A stretch of DNA of 64,000 nt from assembly GCA_963743705.1 (NCBI GenBank), contig CAVUQS010000001.1, forward strand, positions 372,001 to 436,000, in the 5' to 3' direction. Both the position numbers and the translations under genes were made by a program. Positions within the stretch are counted from its first letter, which is position 1. Each line of letters begins with the position of its first letter. The notes under the pieces are model-generated. The model made no database searches, was not told the DNA's origin, and saw only the letters and a list, made by a program, of their open reading frames with translations. Of the stretch, positions 18,131 through 25,849 are shown one piece after another. This DNA comes from PALSA-243 sp963743705 (GTDB lineage: Bacteria; Acidobacteriota; Terriglobia; Bryobacterales; Bryobacteraceae).

Positions 18131-18552
18131 CGCGCCGCTATACCTTCGCTGCGTCACACAGGTTGCATTCCGGCCAGCTCGGCGAAGAGGAGAATCAGCG
18201 GCTTTACGGCAAGTGCAATAACCCGTATGGACACGGCCATAACTATACGATCGAAGTGAGCGCGTGGGGCCCGGCGGACGAAACAACGGGTCTGACGGCG
18301 CGATTAGGAGATTTGGACGACCTGGTGAAGCGCGAGGCGCTGGTGCCGTTCGACCATCGCAACTTGAACCTGGATACGGACGCATTCCGCGAAAGCGTGC
18401 CGACCACGGAGAATCTGGCGCTCGAAATCGGGAGGCGGTTGAAGAGCAACTGGCATTCAGCGTTCCCGGGAGAGTGGCCGAAGTTCGAAAAGATCCGCAT
18501 CGCGGAGACGGAACGTAACATCTTTGAGTTGAGGGCTGATGAAATCCAATAA
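18118..18552 (+). CDS. 6-pyruvoyltetrahydropterin / 6-carboxytetrahydropterin synthase
   Basis: 144 residues from GTG 18118, overlapping the previous gene by 13 bp. All PTPS/QueD residues are present: zinc His in FAASHRL and YGHGHNY, catalytic Cys in GKCNNPYGHGH, His/Asp in FDHRNLN and Glu in IAETERN. It acts on dihydroneopterin triphosphate, the product of FolE, whose gene overlaps its end by 14 bp. Sequence alone does not decide between tetrahydrobiopterin and queuosine supply; no queC, queE or sepiapterin reductase gene is in the window. Confidence 0.88.
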   Translation: MFRVTRRYTFAASHRLHSGQLGEEENQRLYGKCNNPYGHGHNYTIEVSAWGPADETTGLTARLGDLDDLVKREALVPFDHRNLNLDTDAFRESVPTTENLALEIGRRLKSNWHSAFPGEWPKFEKIRIAETERNIFELRADEIQ

Positions 18553-19150
18553 GGCGCTGGTCAAAATGATCCGGCCGAAGCAAGAGGCGCCGATTGCCCC
18601 GCTGGTTCGCGAAATCATCGGGAGGCTGGGCGAAGATCCCCAGCGCGAGGGCTTGCTGCGCACCCCGGAACGGGTGGAGCAGGCGCTCCGGTTCCTGACC
18701 AGCGGCTATTCGGTGGACATTCCCAAGCTGGTGAACAACGCGTTGTACGAAGTGAAGTACGACGAAATGGTGGTGGTGCGCGACATCGAGTTCTTCAGCA
18801 TGTGCGAGCACCACATGCTGCCGTTCTACGGCAAGATACACGTCGCGTATCTGCCAAAGAATCGCGTGATCGGGCTGAGCAAGATCCCGCGCATCGTGGA
18901 CGCGTATGCGCGCCGCCTGCAGATTCAGGAACGGCTGACGCAGGAAGTGGCGCAGACGATCCAGCAGACTATCGACCCGGTAGGCGTAGGCGTCATTTGC
19001 GAAGCACGCCATTTCTGCATGATGATGCGCGGCGTGGAAAAGCAGCACTCGGGCGCGATGACCAGCGCCATGCTCGGCATTTTCCGGTCGCAGAAAAAGA
19101 CGCGCGATGAGTTTCTGGCGCTGGTGAATCACCGCTCCAACGGATACTGA
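18539..19150 (+). CDS. folE: GTP cyclohydrolase I
   Basis: 203 residues. Clear type I enzyme: the zinc/active-site block SMCEHHMLPFYGKIHVAYLP near residue 86, SKIPRIVDAYARRLQIQERL, and the C-terminal CMMMRGVEKQHS. It opens the GTP ring to dihydroneopterin triphosphate, the substrate of the two upstream PTPS-like proteins. The start overlaps the previous gene by 14 bp, so the three are translated together. The product may feed folate, queuosine or tetrahydrobiopterin. It ends two bases from the convergent TonB gene. Confidence 0.96.
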   Translation: MKSNKALVKMIRPKQEAPIAPLVREIIGRLGEDPQREGLLRTPERVEQALRFLTSGYSVDIPKLVNNALYEVKYDEMVVVRDIEFFSMCEHHMLPFYGKIHVAYLPKNRVIGLSKIPRIVDAYARRLQIQERLTQEVAQTIQQTIDPVGVGVICEARHFCMMMRGVEKQHSGAMTSAMLGIFRSQKKTRDEFLALVNHRSNGY

Positions 19151-19152
19151 GC

Positions 19153-21408
19153 TCAACGCCCAAAGTGATAGGTGAACGAGAGCGTGGCGTATGAAGGGAT
19201 GAACACGCCCGTGACGCGTTCGAAAGGCTCTCCGTCGCCGGGTAACGCCAGCACTTCCGTGGTTTGACCGGTATATCCGCTGGCGATTTGGAAGTGAATT
19301 CCCGTATCGAGCTTGCCATTCATAAACTGCCGCACCAGGGCTGCGCGGAACTCTCGCACCGGAACGCTGATGAAGCCATCTCCCAGCGGCTTGCGGCCTA
19401 CCTCTTCGAATTCGGCGCGCGCCTGCAAGTGGAACGGAAGCCGGTCGAGCGTGCCCAGCACATCGAGGATCAGGCGCGGAGCCTCCGGCAGAGGCGTTCC
19501 GTCGGATAAATCCCGCGCATCGGCTTTGGACACGGATGCCTGGAGCAGGCCGTGAGTGAAGGAATGCCGCGCGGACATCGTAATGTACTGGTTCCGGCCC
19601 GGGCCTTCGTTGAATTGCAGACCGGTGTCGGCGTCGATCTTGGCCAGAGATGCTTCTTGCGTCACGTGGCCCAGCGTCACGCGAAAATCGGTTTTCGCGA
19701 TGGTCTTTGAGACCACCATCTGGTAGGCGTGCGCCTGGCTTACCAAGCTGCCCTGCTGCTCTCCGGTTCCGATTCTCGGGTCGTTGGTGAAGAATGTCTG
19801 GCCGAAACTGAATGACACGGAGGGCAGCGGATTTCCGTCCGGCGGAAGGATCGACAAGTTGGCTTTGGGCGAGTTGATCCCCACCCACCGGCTAAACGAA
19901 TTCCCCGGATTGAGAAGATCCACGTTATTGAACCCGATCTGGTCTCTTCGCCAGCCCAAGTTGTAGTGCAGCCATGGCGTGATGAAGCCATCGATGGCGA
20001 CGAACGGCGTGACGAAATTGAGCGTGATGTTGTTTGCCGTCACTTTCTCGAAGGGGCCGTAGACGAAAGGGTTGGTGGATGCGTAGTGATCCAGATCGTC
20101 ACGGCGCGGGGCTTCGCGAAAATAATCGAGGCCGGCCATGATCGATAAATGCCGGTTGAGCCGCCGGATGTAATTGCCGTTGCCGCCCGCGACGGTTCGG
20201 AATTCACTTTGCCGGATGAGCCCGTCTCCGAAGTTGGAATAGAGCGACAGATTGTAGGTACGGAAGAAGCCGGATAACTGCAATTCGCTTTGCTGCGTCA
20301 CGTGCCACACGTCGTTCAAGGCAATCTCGCCGGTATGCGTCTGGTCGCGCTGGCGAGGGTCGATCGTATCGTGAAGATTGGGAACATTCACTGGGACGAG
20401 TCCTGGGATGCGCGACTGGCCGTAGTAACCGAGCGCAAGCAGAGTCAAATTGTGCGAACCAATGGTCCACGTCTTGAGCGCGTTCACCTTGTATTGCTGC
20501 CGGTGCTCGAGCGTATCCAGAAAGCCGTTGCCGTAGGAGGCCTGCATGGCCAGCCAATTCCAGCCGGCGCTCAAATCGACGTCGCGGTAATCGCCGGTGA
20601 GCGTCGCGAAGGGCGCCAGTTGCGGCCGGATTCCATAAACCGCGGCTAAATCCACCGAGTGATTGCCCTCGCGTACGTTGAACGCGCCGCCATCGGTTTG
20701 AACGCTCTCGATGATCGCGGGGACCATGATATTGGGATCGGAGTATCCGTTTCCGTGCGCGTTGGCGCTCAGGTTGTTCGGCATCAGGTAGCTGCCCACC
20801 TGGATGAAAGAAGCGATCGGCTCGCCGTGATCGCCCGCCACGCCCGGCGCAAAATATTGAGGCGCCTTGATGCCGCTGGATGCGGTTTCGATGGGCAGTC
20901 CTGGAATTGAAACAGGCGCGCCGGGCCGTCCCGGATTGGCGTCGAGAATTTCCTCGCGGACCAGAACGCGCTGCGCGGGGTCCGGATTCTGAATGTTGAC
21001 ATCCTTAACGTCGGCGGTGACCGTCACCGAATCGCTATGCGCCGCCAGAGCGGTAAATTGAAGATCGGCTGTGACGGCATCGCCGCCTGAGATCTTTAGA
21101 GAGCGGGTGGCATCGGCGAATGCCGGCGCCGAGGCGGCCAAGCTGTAGTTTCCCGCGGGCTCGGGCGGAAATGAAAACACGCCATCCGGTCCGGTAATGC
21201 TCTCATGGACCGCCGCCCCACGGCTCGATACCAGTCTGACCTTCGCATCCGCGACCGGGCGTCCTTGCGGGTCGGTCAATCTTCCGGTTATGCCGCCATC
21301 CGCCGCTGGCAGAGGGCTCGCTGGAAGGAGCGCCGCGAAGAGTATGACTGCCGCGATGGGTGGAAAGTATCGAAGCATAAACGTCGCCGCTTTATCTATG
21401 CTACGCAT
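19153..21408 (-). CDS. TonB-dependent receptor-like protein with carboxypeptidase-regulatory domain
   Basis: 751 residues from 21408; the signal peptide fits the internal ATG 21378 (MLRYFPPIAAVI) at least as well, and neither has a strong ribosome site. After the signal peptide there is a carboxypeptidase-regulatory-like domain (GGITGRLTDPQGRPVADAKV), a short plug-like part (QTDGGAFNVREGNHSVDLA) and a beta-barrel whose last strands end YATLSFTYHFGR. Shorter than the Oar-type protein at 6043 and closer to classic TonB receptors. Cargo unknown. It is convergent with folE and lies upstream of no obvious partner. Confidence 0.84.
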   Translation of the reverse strand: MRSIDKAATFMLRYFPPIAAVILFAALLPASPLPAADGGITGRLTDPQGRPVADAKVRLVSSRGAAVHESITGPDGVFSFPPEPAGNYSLAASAPAFADATRSLKISGGDAVTADLQFTALAAHSDSVTVTADVKDVNIQNPDPAQRVLVREEILDANPGRPGAPVSIPGLPIETASSGIKAPQYFAPGVAGDHGEPIASFIQVGSYLMPNNLSANAHGNGYSDPNIMVPAIIESVQTDGGAFNVREGNHSVDLAAVYGIRPQLAPFATLTGDYRDVDLSAGWNWLAMQASYGNGFLDTLEHRQQYKVNALKTWTIGSHNLTLLALGYYGQSRIPGLVPVNVPNLHDTIDPRQRDQTHTGEIALNDVWHVTQQSELQLSGFFRTYNLSLYSNFGDGLIRQSEFRTVAGGNGNYIRRLNRHLSIMAGLDYFREAPRRDDLDHYASTNPFVYGPFEKVTANNITLNFVTPFVAIDGFITPWLHYNLGWRRDQIGFNNVDLLNPGNSFSRWVGINSPKANLSILPPDGNPLPSVSFSFGQTFFTNDPRIGTGEQQGSLVSQAHAYQMVVSKTIAKTDFRVTLGHVTQEASLAKIDADTGLQFNEGPGRNQYITMSARHSFTHGLLQASVSKADARDLSDGTPLPEAPRLILDVLGTLDRLPFHLQARAEFEEVGRKPLGDGFISVPVREFRAALVRQFMNGKLDTGIHFQIASGYTGQTTEVLALPGDGEPFERVTGVFIPSYATLSFTYHFGR

Positions 21409-21456
21409 GCCGTACGCGTTTCGGATGTTTTCCGCGCTGTATCTGTCTGAAAATGC

Positions 21457-22695
21457 CTAACCCAACAGCTGTCTACGCAACAGATCGAGCGCCATTTGGA
21501 CGGCGAATGTACGCACGCGCGTGCGGTCGCCGATGAACTGGCGATGGACGGAGCGCGTGCCATCGGGGCCGGCAATTCCAACGTAGACCGTGCCTTTGGG
21601 AGCGTCGTCCGTGCCCGGGTCGGGGCCGGCCACGCCGGTGACGGAGAGGGCGAAGGTGGCGCCGGTGCGGCGGCGCGCGCCGATGGCCATGGCTTCAGCG
21701 GCTTCGGCGCTCACGGCGCCATGATGTTCGAGCGTTTCCGGGCTGACGCCGAGCAACTCGATCTTCATGGCGTTGGAATACGTGATGAAGCCGCCCAGAA
21801 AATATGCCGAACTGCCGGGCGCGAGCGTCAGGCGCTCGCCGAGCATGCCGCCGGTGGCGCTCTCAGCGACCGCAACCGTCTCGCCGCGGCGGTGCAGCAA
21901 CTCGCCGATCACGACTTCCAGCGCATCGCCGTTGCGCGAATAGAGACGATCGCCGAGCAGGAGCTCAATGGGAACCGCCACTTCCACCAGCAGGGCATCC
22001 GCTTCGGCGACGTTCGAGCCGCGCGCGCGGAAATGGATCTGTACGTCGCCCGCGGCGGCCAGGATGGTGGTCACCGGGTTCTCGAACTTCTTGTAGACGG
22101 GCGCGATGAGCTGATCGACATCGGATTCGCCCATGCCGGCCACACGCAAATGAAGTGTGCGGATGATCCGCTTGGGCACGATTCTGTCGAGGCGCGGCAG
22201 GCATTGCGCGCTCGAACATGGCCTTCAATTCGTGGGGCGGGCCAGGCAGAAGCATCGCCACCGAATCGGACTTCCTCCACCCACTGGCCGGGCGCCGTGC
22301 CGCGATCGTTGGGCAGCACGTGCGCGCCCTCGATGACGAATGCCTGGCGCTTGTTGATCTCCGCCATTTTGCGCTGGAACTGCTCGAAGCGGCGCTCCAG
22401 GGCGTTGGCGATATCGGCGTGGAATACCAGCTTGCGGCCCAGCGCTTCGGCCACGGCCTCGCGGGTGACGTCGTCTTCGGTGGGGCCGAGGCCGCCCGAG
22501 AGGATCACGATTTCCGTGCGCGACATGGCGCGCGCGCACGGCATCGGCGAGACGCAGGCGGTCGTCGCCGATCACGCACTTCGAAACCACTTCCACGCCC
22601 AGATTGTTCAGCTCGGCGGTGAGATAGAGCGAGTTGGTGTCGACGCGCTGCGGCGTCAACATTTCCGAGCCGATGGCGATGATTTCCGCGTTCAT
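21457..22695 (-). CDS. cinA: CinA-family nicotinamide-nucleotide amidase, three frameshifts as sequenced
   Basis: The CinA sequence continues through four pieces: MNAEIIAIGSEMLTPQRVDT from ATG 22695, TEIVILSGGLGPTEDD, AMLLPGPPHELKAMFE, and PKRIIRTLHLRVAG to the stop at 21457. Frame changes lie near 22528-22537 (a GCGCGC tract), 22262-22276 and 22200-22212. Each needs one base removed; the corrected length is 411 residues, normal for CinA. Both domains are complete: the N-terminal MoaB-like domain and the C-terminal amidase with ESATGGML and SVTGVAGPDPG. CinA deamidates NMN in NAD recycling. The start overlaps the previous gene as ATGA. The lack of substitution stops argues for consensus errors over decay. 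Confidence 0.85.
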
Positions 22696-23727
22696 CGCAC
22701 GAGCGGGAAGCCTTTGATTCCAGCGTCGACGCGATAAATGGCGTTGGTGGTGGCTACGATCATCGACCGCGCGAAGGCGAGAAGGCCAGACCGGTGATTC
22801 CAGGACCGGAGAGGAACAGGCTGGCCTGCTTATCGGGCGTGATGCGCACCACGCCGCGGCGTCCGGCGATGGATGCCGCGACATAAAGCTGGCCCTGTTC
22901 GTCGAACGCCATGCCCTGCGGGCGTCCCGAGCCCGCGATAAAACACTTCGACCTCGCCCTCATGGGAGATGCGGTGGACGCAATCGAAGCTGGACGTGGT
23001 GGGGCCGGTGACGTAAAGGTAGCCATCGGGGCCGAACGCCAGATGATAGGCGGCGATGGAGGGCTCCAGCGTGGCAAAGACAAAAATCTGGCGGTTGGGG
23101 CTGATCTTGAAAATGGTCCCGCTGCGGTCGCCGACGTAGAGGTTTTCTTCCCCGTCGAATGCAATGCCGGTCGCCACGCCCATTCCTTCCACGTATATCG
23201 ACATGTTGCCATTGGGCGTCGATTGGTAGACGACGCCGTCATAGCGGCTCGAAATGTAGAGTGAGCCGCGCGAATCGAACGCCAGCGACGTGGGGTTCAT
23301 CAGCTCATTGATGAACGGTTTCAGATTGAAGCTGAGATCGATGCGGTAGACGGCCACCGGCGTCTTTTGGCCGCGCGACCCGCTGAAAGTCGTAAAGATA
23401 TTGCCGAACGAATCGACCGCCGGATTCGCGACCGGATGCAGGCTATCGGCCAGCAGTACGCCGATATCGCACGACCAGGACTGCGCTGGCGTGTTTGCCG
23501 CTTTCGATCACCAGCTCGCCGGCGCTTGCGCCCTCGGGCACGCGCGCGATCACGAGCGAATCGGAGCCAATGACGATGGGCGCCGCTACTTCGCCGATGG
23601 TCACGCGGGGGCGATCCGGTTTGGCGAAGCCTTTACCGCGGATTTGCAGTTCCCCACCCGCGATGGCGGCCGTCGGGCGTGACTTCGAGATTTGCGGTCC
23701 GTTACCGGAAGCTTTACGAAGCGGCAT
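22692..23727 (-). CDS. IPT/TIG + NHL beta-propeller protein, three frameshifts as sequenced
   Basis: Starts at ATG 23727 (MPLRKASGNGPQISKS). The first ~90 residues look like an IPT/TIG domain (GGELQIRGKGFAKPDRPRV). The rest is an SMP-30/NHL-type propeller with repeated blades such as NPTSLAFDSRGSLYISSR, GIAFDGEENLYVGDRSG and HLAFGPDGYLYVTG. Frame changes lie near 23468, 22925-22935 and 22765-22773; removing 1, 1 and 2 bases gives 343 residues ending GIKGFPLVR with the stop overlapping the cinA start. No signal peptide is evident. NHL propellers bind ligands or proteins or act as lactonases; the role here is unknown. Confidence 0.75.
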
Positions 23728-23729
23728 AT

Positions 23730-24206
23730 TTAATAAAGATTGAACCACCCAGCTACAAATAAGACAAGCGCCGCGTAGATACCCGCCATGGCGTCGTCGG
23801 CATTAATGCCCAGACCGCCCGGCAGGCGCTCGAGTTGGCGCACCGGCGCGGGCTTCCAAATATCGAAGATCCGGAACAGCGCGAAGGCCGCCAGGTAGCT
23901 CCGCCAGTTCAAGTGGCGCGCGCGCCGGCGAGCGCGATCCATTGTCCGATCACTTCATCCACCACCACGAAGCCTGGGATCCTTGAGTTTGGCCGCGCGC
24001 GCCGCAACATCGGCCGCCCACACCGCGGGAACGAACAAGAGCGCCGCCAGCACGGCGAAGTACGAAGGGGGTGAAGCCGGCGTAATGGCTCGAGCGCGAG
24101 CGCAATGGCGATGGCCGCGGCCGAACCGACCGTGCCCGGGGCATACGGGGACCGGCCGCAGCCGAACCAGGTGGCAACGATGTTGGCGAGGCGGATCAAC
24201 CTTCAT
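23730..24206 (-). CDS. pgpA: Phosphatidylglycerophosphatase A, frameshifted as sequenced
   Basis: PgpA dephosphorylates phosphatidylglycerol phosphate at the inner membrane. The family start ATWFGCGRSPYAPGTVGS, the metal/active region GFVVVDEVIGQWIAL and the end FRIFDIWKPAPVRQLE with GGLGINADDAMAG are all present, but in different frames. Five frame changes occur: near the start (24199-24206), about 24085, 24055 and 23978, and a GCGCGC tract at 23915-23928. Removing 1, 1, 1, 1 and 2 bases yields 156 residues, the usual length. ATG 24206 overlaps the yacG stop. Likely intact in the organism. Confidence 0.82.
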
Positions 24207-24372
24207 CCTCGGTCTTCGTTCTCGACCTCGGAGTGAGGCGCGCCCGGCGTCGGGATGCGGTATTCTTCCGACGCCCATTTTCCCAGATCGATGAGGCGGC
24301 AGCGTTCGCTGCAGAAGGGAAAATCGGGCGCGCCTTCGGCGCGACTTCGCTCTTGCAAATGGGGCACTTCAT
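24203..24372 (-). CDS. yacG: YacG-type zinc-ribbon protein (DNA gyrase inhibitor family), frameshifted as sequenced
   Basis: ATG 24372 begins MKCPICKSEVAPKA; after removal of two bases in a GCGCGC tract near 24328-24334 it continues PDFPFCSERCRLIDLGKWAS and stops at 24203, 55 residues in all. The four zinc cysteines follow the YacG spacing, CxxC and CxxxC, with the conserved RCRLIDLGKW tail. YacG binds gyrase GyrB and blocks DNA binding. It sits between rimO (20 bp upstream) and pgpA (overlapping). Too short and broken to stand out as one frame. Confidence 0.78.
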
Positions 24373-24391
24373 ACGCTGCTTCCGGATTTAT

Positions 24392-25775
24392 CTATGCGCC
24401 GATATGAACTAGCGGTGAAGGCGCATGCCGCGGCGGCGCTCTCGGCGGTTCGAGCAGCGTGCCGACGACGTCGTAATCATGCGCTTCGGTGATGCGCAGG
24501 CGGCGGATTTCGCCCGGTTGCGGCTCGGCGCCTTCGAAATCGTTGATCATCGTGACGCCGTCGATTCCAGGGGCCTGGGTGGGCATGCGCGCTTCCCACA
24601 AAAGATCCGTATCCTGCGAACGGCCTTCCACCAACACCGGAACTTCGGCATCGATCAAAGCGCGATTGCGGGCGCGCGCGATCTTGCGCTGAATCGCCAT
24701 CAGCCGGCGCTTGCGATTCTGGATGGTGCGGCCATCCACCTTGCCATCCAGGGCGAAACTGGCGCTAGTGTCTTCGTCGGAATACGTGAACACGCCCAGA
24801 TTGTCGAACCGCGCGGCTTCGACGAACTGGCAGAGCGTCTTCAAAATCTTCGGCGGTTTCGCCGGGAAATCCGACGATGAAGCTGGTGCGAATGGCCACG
24901 CCAGGAATGGTGCGCCGCACGCGCTCAATCAGTTTGAGGAAAATATCGCCCGAAGCGCCGCGCTTCATCCGCTTCAGCACGGGCGCGCTGGCGTGCTGCA
25001 GCGGCATATCGATGTACTTCACCAGCGCCGGATGCGCCGCCAGGGTATCGAGCAGGCGCTGCGTGACTTTATTCGGATAGGCGTAAAGGAAACGGATCCA
25101 CTTCTCGCGCGGCGTTTCGATTTGCGCCAGGCGTTCGAGCAGCACCGCCAGTCCGTCTTTCAGACCGAAGTCTTCGCCGTAGCAGGTGGTGTCCTGGCCG
25201 ATCAGGTTGATCTCGCGTACGCCCTGCTGGAACATGCGCGTGGCTTCGGAGATCACCGATTCAAAACGGCGGCTGCGGAACTTGCCGCGATACTGCGGAA
25301 TCACGCAGAACGTGCAGGGATGGTCGCAGCCCTCAGCGATTTTGATGTAGGCGAAATGCTTGGGCGTGGAAAGCACGCGCGGCGTCAGGTCGTGATAGAG
25401 GTACGGCTCGATCGGGTTCGGCGCGTCTTCCTCGCCTTCGCACAGCGCCACAATCCGCGAAAGCTCATTGGTGCCGATCAGCGCATCGACCTCGGGCATG
25501 TCCTTGCGGATATCGCCGCGATAGCGCTCGACCAGGCAGCCGGCGACGATCAGCTTCCTGGCGCGGCCAACCCTTTTGTAATCAGCCATTTCCAGGATGG
25601 TGTCGACGGATTCCTTTTTGGCCGGGTCGATGAAACTGCAGGTATTTACGACGAGGATGTCCGCTTGATCGGGATGCGGCGTCAGCTCGTGGCCTTTGGC
25701 CACAAGTTCGCCCATCATGACCTCACTATCGACTAGATTCTTGGGGCAACCAAGACTGACAAAACCGACTTTCAA
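24392..25775 (-). CDS. rimO: Ribosomal protein S12 methylthiotransferase, one frameshift as sequenced
   Basis: Starts at ATG 25775 (MKVGFVSLGCPKNLVDSE). N-terminal MTTase domain with cluster cysteines in LGCPKN, VNTCSF and AGCLVERY. Radical-SAM motif CDHPCTFC near residue 150, and a C-terminal TRAM domain. RimO adds a methylthio group to Asp88/89 of ribosomal protein S12. The frame changes once near 24836-24842, after GFPGETAEDFE; removing one base joins it to TLCQFVEAARFDNLGVF and gives 460 residues, a normal length. First gene of the rimO-yacG-pgpA-NHL-cinA run. Confidence 0.92.
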
Positions 25776-25810
25776 GGGTGGTACTTTTAGGATAGCAGAG
25801 GCTGGGATTC

Positions 25811-25837
25811 GACGCAGAGACGCAGAACCGCGGAGAA
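25811..25837 (+). repeat. Copy 1 of a dispersed CAGAGACGCAG-type intergenic repeat
   Basis: The stretch contains ACGCAGAGACGCAGAACCGC then GGAGAAG. A second copy, on the other strand, lies at 41119-41153. The two share CAGAGACGCAG and CGCGGAGAA at the same spacing. Both are in short gaps next to gene ends. Confidence 0.6.
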
Positions 25838-25849
25838 GACAAGAAACTT

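Noticed and set aside
17909..19888. Very long minus-strand open frame across the pterin operon
   Set aside because: Arg-rich antisense shadow of three clear genes (two PTPS and folE) and the TonB gene end.
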